Source of the DNA: Oceanomicrobium pacificus
Lineage (GTDB): Bacteria; Pseudomonadota; Alphaproteobacteria; Rhodobacterales; Rhodobacteraceae
NCBI RefSeq assembly: GCF_009833495.1
Contig: NZ_WUWG01000001.1
Span: forward strand, 310,001 to 374,000
Direction of reading: 5' to 3'
Length of the DNA: 64,000 bases
In this document: positions 26,459 to 35,766 of the stretch, in pieces
Layout: every line of letters starts with the position of its first letter
Numbering within the stretch: the first letter of the stretch is position 1
The notes under the pieces: model-generated
Told to the model about the DNA's origin: nothing
Databases searched by the model: none
What the model saw: only the letters and a program-made list of their open reading frames with translations
Position numbers and translations under genes: made by a program

Positions 26459-27537
26459 TGCGCCGGCGCGAAACTGTCGGGCAGGTCGGGCACCTCGCCA
26501 GACAGGAAAGCTGCCACCGCATCCCCGATCCGGGGCGCGAGCGCCAGTCCGGTCTTGAACCCGCCCGTCGCGACAATGAGATCGGGCCGGTCCGGCAGCG
26601 GGCCGACCATCGGGTCGCGTTCGGGCGCGCGCGGACGCAGACCGGCCCAGCGCCCGATCACCGGCGCATCGGCCAGTGACGGCACGAGCACGCGCGCATC
26701 CGCAATGACGCGGTCGAGCAACGCGTCGGTCCCATACGGGTCGTCAAACTCCGTTTCGCTGGTGGACCCGACCGCCACCGTCCCGTCGGCATGGCCGATC
26801 ACATAGATGCCGCGATCATAAAGGATCGGCCCATTCATCGGCCGGGATGGGCGCAGAAGCGCCGCCTGCCCTTTCACGCCCCGCCCGCGATTGGCGCGCC
26901 CCAGCCCGCGCAGCAGATCAAAGCTGCCGGTGCCGGCAGCAATCACCGCCGGGCCATCAATCGCGTCCCCGTCGAGCGAGAGTGCGCCACCCGGTTCGGC
27001 CATGACGGTTCCGGTCTGGAACAGGACACCGCGGCGCTCCAGCGCACGGGCCAGCGTTGCACAGGCGCGGGCGGGTGCTATCCGGGCCGACAGGGTTTCA
27101 TGCACGATGCCCGCCGCTGCCGCGTCAGGCGCGAACGGATGATCCTCACCGGGTGGCAACACGGTCCAGCTTGCCACGCCGGCCCAGAATTCGGCCGCGC
27201 CCTCGGCCCGTTCCTCCGCGATGGCGCGCGCATGGGCGTCGGGCAGCGGAAGCAGCCGACCGGTGCGCCCGTAGCCCGACGACTGGCCCGCGACCGCCTC
27301 GACCTCTGCCCAGAAACCGGCAGCCGCCAGAAGCGCATCGCGCTGGAACTGTTTTTTCGCGTTCCAGCGGTCCGGCACATGGGGCGACAGCGCCCCGACG
27401 AGGCCACCGCTTGCGCCCGCGCCGGGACCGCGCCTGTCCACCACCGTTACATCCCGCCCGCGCGCGCGCAGATGCCACGCGGCGCAGAGCCCGAAAATGC
27501 CCGCGCCGATCACCGTGACCCGTCCGGAGTTTGCCAT
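26443..27537 (-). CDS. FAD-dependent oxidoreductase (DAO family), possible MnmC oxidase half
   Basis: 364 aa from the ATG at 27537. The Rossmann dinucleotide motif GAGIFGLCAAWHL is at 11-23, followed by the FAD-contact E/D replaced by the V-V-D-R-R-G segment and GAGASGGLVGALSPHVPDRW. The C-terminal LIVATGGFKTGLALAPRIGD closes the flavin site. Family covers glycine/D-amino-acid oxidases and the C-terminal MnmC oxidase domain that converts cmnm5U34 to nm5U34. Its start is 52 bp from that of a stand-alone MnmD methyltransferase on the other strand, so it may be the other half of a split MnmC. Confidence 0.84.
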   Translation of the reverse strand: MANSGRVTVIGAGIFGLCAAWHLRARGRDVTVVDRRGPGAGASGGLVGALSPHVPDRWNAKKQFQRDALLAAAGFWAEVEAVAGQSSGYGRTGRLLPLPDAHARAIAEERAEGAAEFWAGVASWTVLPPGEDHPFAPDAAAAGIVHETLSARIAPARACATLARALERRGVLFQTGTVMAEPGGALSLDGDAIDGPAVIAAGTGSFDLLRGLGRANRGRGVKGQAALLRPSRPMNGPILYDRGIYVIGHADGTVAVGSTSETEFDDPYGTDALLDRVIADARVLVPSLADAPVIGRWAGLRPRAPERDPMVGPLPDRPDLIVATGGFKTGLALAPRIGDAVAAFLSGEVPDLPDSFAPAHHLKG

Positions 27538-27589
27538 TGCCAAGCCCTTGCCGCTGCCGCACTGTGCGGCCATTGCAACAGGGTAGATC

Positions 27590-28291
27590 ATGGATCAGGG
27601 CGGCACGCAAAACCCCGAACTGCTGTGGCGCGACAACGGCACGCCCGTCTCCGCCCGGTTCGACGATCCCTATTTCTCGGTCACGGACGGTCTGGCCGAA
27701 AGCCGCTATGTCTTTCTGGATGGAAACGACCTGCCCGCCCGGTTCACGGACGGGTTCACGGTCGCCGAACTGGGCTTCGGGACGGGTCTGAATTTTCTGG
27801 CACTTCAAATGGCATGGGCGGCGTCGGGCACGCAGGGGCGGCTCCGCTATGTCAGTTTCGAAGCCTATCCGATGACCCGCGACGACCGCCAGCGCGCGCT
27901 CGCCGCTTGGCCCGAACTGGAGGCAGAGGCAACGGCACTGGCCGATCTGCTCGACAGGCAGCCGCAGGGCGGCGCCATCGGGTCCATAGACCTCGACCTG
28001 CGGATCGGGGATGCACGCGACAGCCTGCCGGGCTGGGACGGGGCGGCAGACGCCTGGTTCCTCGACGGGTTCAGCCCGAACCGCAATCCCGAACTCTGGT
28101 CGCCCGAGCTGATGCAGGCGGTCGGCCGCCACACGCGCACCGGCGGCAGTTTCGCGACCTACACCGCTGCGGGCCATGTGCGCCGCGCCCTTGACGCGGC
28201 CGGGTTCGACGTGTCCCGCCGCCCCGGTTTCGGATCGAAACGCCATATGAGCACCGGACGGTTGCGACCGGCCGCCGGATCAGCGGCATGA
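27590..28291 (+). CDS. mnmD: tRNA U34 methyltransferase MnmD (methyltransferase half of MnmC)
   Basis: 233 aa. The SAM-binding motif is ELGFGTGLNFLALQMAW (59-75); DAWFLDGFSPNRNPELWSPE carries the family-specific D-G-F-S-P active-site sequence, and TGGSFATYTAAGHVRRALDA follows. In E. coli the same domain is fused to an FAD domain in MnmC; here it is alone and would methylate nm5U34 to mnm5U34 in tRNA. Overlaps the exporter gene downstream by 4 bp and is divergent from the FAD oxidase. Confidence 0.9.
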   Translation: MDQGGTQNPELLWRDNGTPVSARFDDPYFSVTDGLAESRYVFLDGNDLPARFTDGFTVAELGFGTGLNFLALQMAWAASGTQGRLRYVSFEAYPMTRDDRQRALAAWPELEAEATALADLLDRQPQGGAIGSIDLDLRIGDARDSLPGWDGAADAWFLDGFSPNRNPELWSPELMQAVGRHTRTGGSFATYTAAGHVRRALDAAGFDVSRRPGFGSKRHMSTGRLRPAAGSAA

Positions 28292-29217
28292 CCGGCAACA
28301 ACACCCGCCACGGGATCGCGCTCATGTGCGCCACCACGCTCGTTTTCGCCCTGCAGGACGGCGTGTCGCGCTATCTGGCGGAGAATTACAACACGATCAT
28401 GGTCGTGATGCTGCGCTACTGGTTCTTCGCGCTCTTCGTGATCGCCTATTCGGCCACGCGGGCGGGCGGCGTGCGGGCTGCGGCGCGCACCAGCCAGCCG
28501 GGGCTGCAGATCCTGCGCGGGGTGCTGCTCGCGGCCGAGATCTGCGTGATGGTGCTGGGCTTCGTGCTGCTGGGTCTCGTCGAAAGCCATGCCGTCTTTG
28601 CCTGCTACCCGCTTCTGGTCGCGGCCCTGTCGGGCCCCATTCTGGGCGAGCATGTCGGCTGGCGGCGCTGGGTGGCCATCGCGACGGGGTTCATCGGCGT
28701 GCTCATCATCCTGCGGCCCGGGCTGAAAGTCTTCCAGCCCGAAGCGCTGGTGCCGCTCCTCGCGGCTTTCATGTTCGCACTCTACGGGCTCCTGACCCGG
28801 TTTGCCGCGCGGCGCGACACGGCCCAGACCAGCTTCTTCTGGACGGGCGTGGCGGGCGCGGCGGCGATCACGCTGGTCGGCCCTTTTTATTGGGAACCGA
28901 TGGTTGGCATGGACTGGGCATGGATGGCGGCGCTTTGCGTCTTCGGGGCCTCGGGCCATTTCCTGCTGATCCGCGCGCTCGAAGTGGCCGAGGCGTCCGC
29001 GATCCAGCCCTTCGCCTATTTCCAGCTCGTCTTCGCTTCGATGATCGGCGTGTCGGTCTTCGGCGAGGCGCTGGACCCGGTCACGATGGCCGGAGCCGCA
29101 CTCATCATCGGCGCCGGCATATTCACCCTGCTGCGGAGCCGCAAATCGGGCCCGGCGCCGGCGACCGGCACCACCGCACCGGCAAAGGCCCGGAGCGCTT
29201 CGGGTCCTGCCCGCTGA
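28288..29217 (+). CDS. DMT-superfamily (EamA) transporter
   Basis: 309 aa with two EamA repeats, about ten membrane helices (for example VVMLRYWFFALFVIAYSATR, ILRGVLLAAEICVMVLGFVL, FAYFQLVFASMIGVSVFGEA). The tail of about 20 residues is Ala/Pro-rich. DMT proteins of this type mostly export metabolites or amino acids; the substrate cannot be read from sequence. Translationally coupled to mnmD by a 4-bp overlap; convergent with the next small gene. Confidence 0.88.
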   Translation: MTGNNTRHGIALMCATTLVFALQDGVSRYLAENYNTIMVVMLRYWFFALFVIAYSATRAGGVRAAARTSQPGLQILRGVLLAAEICVMVLGFVLLGLVESHAVFACYPLLVAALSGPILGEHVGWRRWVAIATGFIGVLIILRPGLKVFQPEALVPLLAAFMFALYGLLTRFAARRDTAQTSFFWTGVAGAAAITLVGPFYWEPMVGMDWAWMAALCVFGASGHFLLIRALEVAEASAIQPFAYFQLVFASMIGVSVFGEALDPVTMAGAALIIGAGIFTLLRSRKSGPAPATGTTAPAKARSASGPAR

Positions 29218-29223
29218 TCCCGC

Positions 29224-29406
29224 TCAGCTCTCGTTCGGGCCGCGCAACTGGGCAATGGCGGCCCTGATCTTCAGCCAGTCATCCGCTTCGGTTTCGCGGC
29301 CTTCATCGCGGCATTGCGCGGCTTTCTGAGCCGCGCAGGCTTCCGCCGCATCGCCGCGGGCCGCGTAGAGTTTCCGGGCATGTTCGCCGATTTGTTCGAT
29401 CCGCAT
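29224..29406 (-). CDS. Small conserved-looking cytoplasmic protein
   Basis: 60 aa from the ATG at 29406, which is preceded by AGGAGGGGACG; the upstream ATG at 29457 lacks a ribosome site. Sequence is predicted all-helical: MRIEQIGEHARKLYAARGDA, then Cys-containing AAQKAAQC and a C-terminal DDWLKIRAAIAQLRG. Two Cys are present but no metal motif. Similar short proteins occur widely in Rhodobacterales as hypothetical proteins; no function is known to me. Ends 6 bp from the exporter gene. Confidence 0.65.
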   Translation of the reverse strand: MRIEQIGEHARKLYAARGDAAEACAAQKAAQCRDEGRETEADDWLKIRAAIAQLRGPNES

Positions 29407-29487
29407 CGTCCCCTCCTCTGGATGCGCGTTGGTCCCTGACCTTAACACGAATCGCAAAAGGGCCGGTTGATCGGACGCAAATTCCGC

Positions 29488-31494
29488 CTATTGCCGCGCG
29501 ACGGGGCGGGCGAAGGTGGTCGTGCCACCGCTCAGATCCAGCGTAAGGCGCAGATCTTCCGCCTGCCCGTTGATCCGCGCCCGGTAGACATGGAGCGCCT
29601 CCATCACCCGCATCACATAGTTGCGGGTTTCGCGGAACGGGATGGTTTCGATCCAGTCCACCTCGTCCACTTGCGGCAGGCGCGGATCGCCAAACAGCTC
29701 GATCCAGCTGTCGATCCGCCCCGGCCCGGCATTGTAGGCGGCAATGGACAGGACCAGCGAGCCGTCATAGCGCTCCAGCAGGCCCGACAGGTAATAGGTG
29801 CCGAGCTTGGCATTGTAGCGCCAGTCATTCACGAGCCGCGATTTGGAATAATCGACGCCAAGCTCGTCGGCGACCTTGCGCGCCGTCGCCGGCATGACCT
29901 GCATCAGCCCCATTGCCCCCACCGGCGACACGGCCATCGGGTTCAGTTCCGATTCCTGCCGCGCAATCGCCATGGCGAGTTCCGGCTCCACATCGACGGC
30001 ATAGGCCGCCAGATCGGTCACCGGATAATAGGGTTCGGGCAGCACGCGGCCCATGCTGGCGGCCAGCTTGCCGATCTTCAGCGCCACATGTTCGCGGCCC
30101 AGATCCATCGCCAGCTGCGCGAGCGCCGCCTGATCGCCGGGGTCGAGCGTTTCCGCCGCGTGGGAGAAGAAGCGCAGAACCTCGTAGCTTTCATCCGCAT
30201 AATGCATCAGAAGCCCGCCGCGGACAGATTCAGACTGCATGAAGGGGCGCCCTTCATAAGCCGGGGCCTGCGGCGCGCCGGCAAGGCTGCGGTCGGTCGG
30301 CAACTGGCCGGCCTCGGCCGCCAACTGACCGTAGAAGCTCGTCTGGTAGGTCGCCCCGAGACTATAGGCCTCCTGCGCGCCGAGCGCATTGCCCGCAGCG
30401 GCATAGGCCTGCCCGAGCCAGTATCCGGCCCGCCCGCGCGAGATCGGCGATTCCACCGCCCGCGCGAAAGCCGCGAAATGGCGCACGGCGGTTTCCGGGT
30501 CGCCCAGCCGGCGCAAAGCCAGATAGCCCGAGAGCCATTCCAGATCGGCAAAGGCCGAGCCTTCGGTCAGCCCGTGGCGGCTCGCCATCCGGTAGGCTTC
30601 ACTGTTCTGGTCACGGCGCATCGCGCGGCGCGCAAGGGCGCGGCGGTAATTGGCCCAGCCCTGCGGGTCGCCCAACTGGTCGGCCCCCCGCGACAGGAGC
30701 AGCTCCTGCGCGTCGTCCCAGCGATCCTTCTTGATCCGCCAGGCGAACCGCTCATAGGCCAGACCGGGATCACCGGCGAGCGCATTGGGCACGCGGGCGA
30801 TCAACCCGTCCACGCCCGCCTCGGCCCGGCGCAGACCGATCCGCGCTCGCGCAAGCGCCTGATGGCCGGCATCGACAAGCGGCAGCATGGCCTCGGCCGA
30901 TTTCAGGTGCCCGTCCCAGAGCATCCGGTCGAGCCGCGCGACATTGGCATTGGCAAGCACCCCGCCATACCCTTCCCGCATGCGGCGGAACGCGTCGCTG
31001 CCGAGCGGCATGGTCAGCCAGGCATTGAGGATCGTGTCCCGCGCCTCGGCGGTGCGGCCAAGCTGCTGAAGGGCGGCGGCCAGTGCCAGCGCCCCCTCGC
31101 CGGTCTGCGCGCCATCCACCTCGAAAAACGCCAGCGCCTCCGCCGGTGCGACGGTCAGGGGGATCACGGCCTCTGCCTGCCGGCGCATGTATTTCAGGCC
31201 GGGCCAGTCGCTGTTGCGGCTCAGGAAGTCGCGATACTCGGCCCAGGTCCCTTCCCCGGCACGGAGTCGCTTCCACAGGATGATGTCACTCGCGACAGGG
31301 TCACGGGCGCGATCGACCAGCGCCTGCGCGCCGGACCAATCCTCGCTTTTCGTCGCATTCAGCGCCGCAGCGAGCATATCGCCTTTCTCTTCAATGGATT
31401 GGGATTTCGCCACCGGTGCAGTGCCGAGAACCGCCACAAGCGCCAGCGGAGCCAGGGCCGCCGCCCGGACACGCGTCTTGGAAATGAGAATCAT
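29488..31494 (-). CDS. Soluble lytic murein transglycosylase (Slt type)
   Basis: 668 aa from the ATG at 31494. Signal peptide MILISKTRVRAAALAPLALV plus LGTAPVAKSQ, then a long helical superhelix (Slt70 U/L-like repeats, about 30-480) and a C-terminal goose-lysozyme-type domain. Catalytic Glu is E514 in ARQESELNPMAVSPVGAMGL; MQVMPATARKVADELG and IAAYNAGPGRIDSW are the other family motifs. Acts in the periplasm, cleaving peptidoglycan to 1,6-anhydro products. Divergent from dapA across 152 bp. Confidence 0.94.
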   Translation of the reverse strand: MILISKTRVRAAALAPLALVAVLGTAPVAKSQSIEEKGDMLAAALNATKSEDWSGAQALVDRARDPVASDIILWKRLRAGEGTWAEYRDFLSRNSDWPGLKYMRRQAEAVIPLTVAPAEALAFFEVDGAQTGEGALALAAALQQLGRTAEARDTILNAWLTMPLGSDAFRRMREGYGGVLANANVARLDRMLWDGHLKSAEAMLPLVDAGHQALARARIGLRRAEAGVDGLIARVPNALAGDPGLAYERFAWRIKKDRWDDAQELLLSRGADQLGDPQGWANYRRALARRAMRRDQNSEAYRMASRHGLTEGSAFADLEWLSGYLALRRLGDPETAVRHFAAFARAVESPISRGRAGYWLGQAYAAAGNALGAQEAYSLGATYQTSFYGQLAAEAGQLPTDRSLAGAPQAPAYEGRPFMQSESVRGGLLMHYADESYEVLRFFSHAAETLDPGDQAALAQLAMDLGREHVALKIGKLAASMGRVLPEPYYPVTDLAAYAVDVEPELAMAIARQESELNPMAVSPVGAMGLMQVMPATARKVADELGVDYSKSRLVNDWRYNAKLGTYYLSGLLERYDGSLVLSIAAYNAGPGRIDSWIELFGDPRLPQVDEVDWIETIPFRETRNYVMRVMEALHVYRARINGQAEDLRLTLDLSGGTTTFARPVARQ

Positions 31495-31569
31495 GTCAAT
31501 CTGTCTGCCTGCTCGAAAATTGTGCCCGAAACATAGCATGAAAGCCGGAGCGAAGGACATCAACGTTGC

Positions 31570-31598
31570 TTGCGACGGCGTGAATTCGCGGATAGGGT
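31570..31598 (+). promoter_or_regulatory. Candidate dapA promoter
   Basis: TTGCGA (31570-31575) and TAGGGT (31593-31598) with a 17-nt spacer lie about 50 bp upstream of the dapA start. Reasonable but not perfect match to alphaproteobacterial housekeeping promoters. Confidence 0.45.
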
Positions 31599-31646
31599 CG
31601 CGCCGCTCCGGTCCCCGGAGCCAACCAGATATTTATGGAGATCATC

Positions 31647-32525
31647 ATGTTCAAAGGTTCGATGCCGGCGCTTGTCACACCCTTTGCCAACGGCAAGGTG
31701 GACGAGAAGACGCTGAAGGACCTTGTCGACTGGCAGATCGCCGAAGGGTCTTCGGCACTGGTGCCGGTGGGCACGACGGGCGAAAGCCCGACGCTCACCC
31801 ATGCCGAGCATGAGCATGTGATCAAGCTGGTGGTGGAGATGGCCGGCGGCCGCGTGCCGGTGATTGCCGGTGCGGGGTCCAACAACACCGAAGAAGCCAA
31901 GGGCTTCCTGCAGTTCGCGCAGGAGGTCGGCGCGGCGGCCGGCCTCGTCGTGACGCCCTATTACAACAAGCCGACCCAGGCCGGCCTGATCGCGCATTAC
32001 ACCGCGCTGCATGACAGCTGCGACCTGCCGATCATCATCTACAATATCCCCGGCCGCTCGGTGATCGACATGACGCCCACCACCATGGGCGAACTGGCGA
32101 AACTGCCGCGGATCGTCGGCGTGAAGGACGCGACAGGCGATATCGTGCGGGTCAGCGAACAGCGCGCCGCCTGCGGCACCGATTTCTGCCAGCTCTCGGG
32201 CGAGGATGCGTCCGCGCTCGGCTTCAACGCCCATGGCGGGGTCGGTTGCATCTCGGTCACCGCGAATGTCGCGCCGAAACTCTGTGCCGAATTCCAGAAC
32301 GCCACCCTGTCCGGCAACTGGTCGCGGGCGCTGGAACTGCAGGACCTGCTCCTGCCGCTGCACACGGCGATTTTCCTTGAACCCGGCCTTGTCGGCGCCA
32401 AATACGCCCTGTCGCTTCTCGGCCGCTGCTCCGAAGAGGTGCGCCTGCCGCTTCTGCCCGCGACCGACGGCACCAAGGCCGCGATCCGCGCCGCGATGGA
32501 GCAGGCCGGCCTGCTGGACGGATGA
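31647..32525 (+). CDS. dapA: 4-Hydroxy-tetrahydrodipicolinate synthase
   Basis: 292 aa. Condenses pyruvate with aspartate semialdehyde, the first step of the lysine/diaminopimelate branch. The Schiff-base lysine is K160 in [10 protein letters not shown], the catalytic Tyr is Y132 in [10 protein letters not shown], and [15 protein letters not shown] is the N-terminal signature. The start at 31647 is preferred because an upstream ATG at 31635 overlaps its ribosome site TGGAG. Followed by a kinase-like gene in 4-bp overlap, then smpB. dapB lies 3 kb away. Confidence 0.96.
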   Translation: MFKGSMPALVTPFANGKVDEKTLKDLVDWQIAEGSSALVPVGTTGESPTLTHAEHEHVIKLVVEMAGGRVPVIAGAGSNNTEEAKGFLQFAQEVGAAAGLVVTPYYNKPTQAGLIAHYTALHDSCDLPIIIYNIPGRSVIDMTPTTMGELAKLPRIVGVKDATGDIVRVSEQRAACGTDFCQLSGEDASALGFNAHGGVGCISVTANVAPKLCAEFQNATLSGNWSRALELQDLLLPLHTAIFLEPGLVGAKYALSLLGRCSEEVRLPLLPATDGTKAAIRAAMEQAGLLDG

Positions 32526-33052
32526 GCCCCGCGCCCGACAGCGACGCAGACCGGGCGCTGGTGCACCTGATCTGCGGGGCCACGGGCGCCGGCAAATCGA
32601 CCTATGCGCGCCAACTCGCGACCGACATTGGCGGTGTCCGCTTCTCGATCGACGAATGGCTGGCGGAACTTTTCCTGCCCGACGGCGCTTTGGACAGTGG
32701 GTTCGACTGGTTCTACGAACGGGTGCAGCGCGCTTGCAGCCGCATGCGGTCCGTGGCCGAACAGCTTGGCCCGATCGGCGTGCCGTCCATTTTCGATGTC
32801 GGGCTGACCGACCGCAAGGAGCGCGGCATATTCGAGGATTGGGCCGCGGAACAGGGGTTCCCGGTCCGGCTTCACTGGATCGACGTCGATCCCGAAACCC
32901 GCTGGGCGCGTGTCCAGCAGCGCAATGCGAACCGCAGCGCGACCTTCTCCTTCGAGGTCGATCGCGGCATGTTCGACTTTATCGAATCCATCTGGGAAGC
33001 CCCGGATGCAGAGGAAATGGCCCGCATGAACGGGCTGAGGATTACGGACTGA
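32522..33052 (+). CDS. P-loop kinase-like AAA_33 protein
   Basis: 176 aa. Walker [18 protein letters not shown] (18-34), followed by [11 protein letters not shown], in which the Asp is placed as in zeta-toxin and polynucleotide/chloramphenicol kinase-like proteins. Later [20 protein letters not shown] gives the usual lid arginines. Substrate unknown; a small-molecule or nucleic-acid kinase is likely. It overlaps dapA by 4 bp and ends 1 bp before smpB, so all three are cotranscribed. No toxin-antitoxin partner is visible. Confidence 0.8.
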   Translation: MSPAPDSDADRALVHLICGATGAGKSTYARQLATDIGGVRFSIDEWLAELFLPDGALDSGFDWFYERVQRACSRMRSVAEQLGPIGVPSIFDVGLTDRKERGIFEDWAAEQGFPVRLHWIDVDPETRWARVQQRNANRSATFSFEVDRGMFDFIESIWEAPDAEEMARMNGLRITD

Positions 33053-33053
33053 G

Positions 33054-33533
33054 ATGGCAGCGGCCAAGAAAAGCGACCCCAACAGCAAGCTCGTGGCGGA
33101 GAACCGCCGCGCGCGCTACGACTATGCGATCGAGGATACGCTGGAATGCGGGATCGTGCTCGAAGGGTCGGAAGTGAAATCGCTCCGCGACGGCAAATCC
33201 AACATCACCGAAAGCTATGCCAGCGTCGAGGACGGGGAATTGTGGCTTATCAATTCCTATGTGCCCGCCTATGCCCAGGCCAAGAGCTTCGGCCATGAGG
33301 AACGGCGCAGGCGCAAGCTGCTGGTGAGCAAGCGCGAGCTTGCGAAGCTCTGGCAGGCGATCGGGCGCGAGGGCATGACACTCGTGCCGCTCAAGGTCTA
33401 TTTCAACGAACGCGGGCGCGCGAAACTGCTGCTCGGCATCGCCAAGGGCAAGAAGAAAGCCGACAAGCGCGAGACCGAACGCAAGCGCGACTGGCAGAAG
33501 CAGAAGGCCCGCCTGCTGCGCGAACGCGGCTGA
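33054..33533 (+). CDS. smpB: SsrA (tmRNA)-binding protein SmpB
   Basis: 159 aa, binds tmRNA and brings it to stalled ribosomes. The OB-fold shows [40 protein letters not shown] and [20 protein letters not shown]; the C-terminal Lys/Arg-rich tail ([20 protein letters not shown]) folds in the ribosomal mRNA channel. Last gene of the dapA cluster. The ssrA RNA gene itself was not found in the window. Confidence 0.96.
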   Translation: MAAAKKSDPNSKLVAENRRARYDYAIEDTLECGIVLEGSEVKSLRDGKSNITESYASVEDGELWLINSYVPAYAQAKSFGHEERRRRKLLVSKRELAKLWQAIGREGMTLVPLKVYFNERGRAKLLLGIAKGKKKADKRETERKRDWQKQKARLLRERG

Positions 33534-33554
33534 TCGGGCCCGCGTGGCCCGCGC

Positions 33555-34388
33555 TCAGTCGAGCGTGTTGGCGAAGAGTTTCGTCGGCACCTCGGCGCTC
33601 ATCCCACCATCGACGGGCAGGATCGCCCCGCTGACATAGCTGCCCCCGGCCCCGCAGAGGTAGAGCATCGCCGCCGCTATGTCCGCTGGCCTGCCGATCC
33701 GGCCGAGCGGCACATTGGCCCCGACCCGCGCCGCGCCCGCGTCCGTTCCCGTTGCAAAGGCTGTCATCTTCGACGGGAATGGTCCGGGCGCCAGAGCATT
33801 GCAGGTGATGTGGCGCGGCGCCAGTTCGGCGGCCAGGGCGCGCGTCATGTGATGCACCGCCGCTTTCGACATGGTGTAGGACCAGGCGCCCTCGGTCACC
33901 GGGACGGTGCCCATCACCGAGCCGAGATTGACCACCCGGGCGGGATGGTCCGGCGTCGCGGCGGCACCGAGCAACGGCAGGCTGTTGCGGGTCAGGGTGA
34001 AGAGACCGGCCACATTCACTTCGAAGATCCGCGCCCATTGCGCGTGCGGGAAACTGTCGAGCGGCGCACCCCATGAAATGCCGGCATTGTTGACCAGAAT
34101 GTCGAGCCGGTCCGTCCGGTCGCGTAGCGCGACCCCGAGCGCATCAATGGCCGCTTCGCTGCCCACATCGCCCGCAAACCCTTCCGCCTGCCCAGGCCCG
34201 CCCTGTGCATTGATTTCATTTGCAACCGCAACGCACCGCTCGCCCTTGCGGGAGGCGATCAGCACCCGCGCGCCGGCGGCGGTGAGTGCCTCGGCAATCA
34301 TCCGCCCAATGCCCGAACTGCCGCCCGTGACCAGTGCCACTCGGCCCTCCAGCCCGAAAAGCGCCTGCAAATAGGGGTTCTGCGCCAT
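33555..34388 (-). CDS. SDR-family NAD(P)-dependent oxidoreductase
   Basis: 277 aa from the ATG at 34388 (MAQNPYLQALFGLEGRVALV). Cofactor motif TGGSSGIGRM, the NNAG motif in DILVNNAGISWGAP, catalytic Ser in VVNLGSVMG and the Y-x-x-x-K pair in SYTMSKAAVHH; the C-terminal GGSYVSGAILPVDGGMSAEV is typical of classical SDRs. Resembles gluconate/3-oxoacyl reductase-like enzymes, and the R-K after the second strand (IASRKGE) favours NADP. Substrate not identifiable. Convergent with smpB. Confidence 0.9.
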   Translation of the reverse strand: MAQNPYLQALFGLEGRVALVTGGSSGIGRMIAEALTAAGARVLIASRKGERCVAVANEINAQGGPGQAEGFAGDVGSEAAIDALGVALRDRTDRLDILVNNAGISWGAPLDSFPHAQWARIFEVNVAGLFTLTRNSLPLLGAAATPDHPARVVNLGSVMGTVPVTEGAWSYTMSKAAVHHMTRALAAELAPRHITCNALAPGPFPSKMTAFATGTDAGAARVGANVPLGRIGRPADIAAAMLYLCGAGGSYVSGAILPVDGGMSAEVPTKLFANTLD

Positions 34389-34534
34389 GAGTTTCGCTCC
34401 GTTCCGACGCGGGGCCGGTCCCGCCCGAACCGCAGGATAGGGGGGCAAATGACGGATTTACAACAAAATGCTGCGGGCCATGGGGCAACTCTGCTATGGT
34501 CCCCGCACCGACCTGAAACAGCTGCGGAGGCAGC

Positions 34535-34819
34535 ATGGAGTTTTTTGTCAGTCTTGTCGCCGGTGCCATTGGCGGGAATATCGCCGGCGGCGTGTTCAAG
34601 AAATACAATCTGGGGCTCACGGCCAATACGGTCGCGGGCCTGATCGGCGGAGGCACCGTCACGCTCCTGCTCGACCTCGACGGGGCAGGCGCGCTTGGGC
34701 AACTGGCGTCGAATGCCGATCCTCAGGCGGTTCTCATGGCCATGATCGCGGGCGCGGCGGGCGGCGGTGCGCTCAGCACGCTGGTCGGCCTTCTGCGCGA
34801 CATCGCCAGCCGCCGCTGA
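34535..34819 (+). CDS. Small glycine-rich membrane protein of unknown function
   Basis: 94 aa with two hydrophobic Gly-rich segments, VSLVAGAIGGNIAGGVF with TANTVAGLIGGGTVTLLLDL, and a C-terminal AVLMAMIAGAAGGGALSTLV, separated by a short polar region. The spaced glycines would allow tight helix packing, as in glycine-zipper proteins. No cleavable signal. GCGGAGG lies 6 nt before the ATG. Not recognised. It stands alone between the divergent SDR gene and the convergent dapB. Confidence 0.72.
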   Translation: MEFFVSLVAGAIGGNIAGGVFKKYNLGLTANTVAGLIGGGTVTLLLDLDGAGALGQLASNADPQAVLMAMIAGAAGGGALSTLVGLLRDIASRR

Positions 34820-34834
34820 CGGCGCACGGGCGCG

Positions 34835-35644
34835 TCAGAGCCCCAGCACATCCATCATGTCATATTCGCCCGGCTTGCGGTTCTGGCCCCAGATCGCCGC
34901 ACGCAAGGCGCCGCGCGCAAACAGCATCCGGTCGGTTGCGATATGGCTCAGCTTGATCCGCTCGCCTGCGCCGGCGAAAATCACGTCATGTTCGCCCACA
35001 ATGTCGCCGCCACGCAGCGCGGCGAAACCGATCGCGCCGGGCGCGCGCGCCCCGGTGATCCCGTCGCGGCCGCGCTCGGAATTCTCGGCCAGCGAGATGC
35101 CCCGCCCGTCCGCTGCGGCTTCCCCCAGCATCAGCGCGGTGCCCGAGGGCGCATCGACCTTGTGGCGGTGATGGCTCTCGACGATCTCGATATCGAACTC
35201 GGGGCCGAGCGCCTCCGCCACCTTTCGGGTGAGCATGGTCAGCAGGTTGACACCAAGGCTCATATTGCCCGCGCGGATGATGGTGGCATGGCGCGCGGCA
35301 GCGGACAGTTTCTCCAGATCCGTGTCCGACAGGCCGGTCGTTCCGATCACATGGACGAGCCGCGCCTGCGCGGCCAGCGCCGCATGGGCCACCGTGGCCT
35401 CGGGTGTCGTGAAATCGATCACCGCCTGGCTGCGGGCAAAAGCGGGCAGCGGATCTTCTTCGACCGTCAGACCCAGTTCCGGCCCGCCCATCGCCACGCC
35501 CACGTCGCGCCCGATCCAGTCGCAGCCGGGCCGGTCCACGACGCCTGCCAGATCCATCTCCGGATGGTCGGCCACCGCCTTGACGAGCATCTGGCCCATG
35601 CGGCCCGAAGCCCCGACGATGGTGGTGGCGATGATATTGGTCAT
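34835..35644 (-). CDS. dapB: 4-Hydroxy-tetrahydrodipicolinate reductase
   Basis: 269 aa from the ATG at 35644. NAD(P)H-dependent reductase following DapA in diaminopimelate/lysine synthesis. Rossmann motif [16 protein letters not shown] at the start, [29 protein letters not shown], and the active-site segment [20 protein letters not shown] with the catalytic His. Divergent from rbfA across 122 bp. Confidence 0.96.
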   Translation of the reverse strand: MTNIIATTIVGASGRMGQMLVKAVADHPEMDLAGVVDRPGCDWIGRDVGVAMGGPELGLTVEEDPLPAFARSQAVIDFTTPEATVAHAALAAQARLVHVIGTTGLSDTDLEKLSAAARHATIIRAGNMSLGVNLLTMLTRKVAEALGPEFDIEIVESHHRHKVDAPSGTALMLGEAAADGRGISLAENSERGRDGITGARAPGAIGFAALRGGDIVGEHDVIFAGAGERIKLSHIATDRMLFARGALRAAIWGQNRKPGEYDMMDVLGL

Positions 35645-35766
35645 GGCGGCGTCCCTTGCTGTCCTTCCGGCTCGGTTTAGACCGAGCCGCCGCACATGGC
35701 AAAGCCCCATTGAAAAACCGGGGCAAAAGGCGTAGGTGACGCGCTTCCCGATCGAAGAGGCAAACC

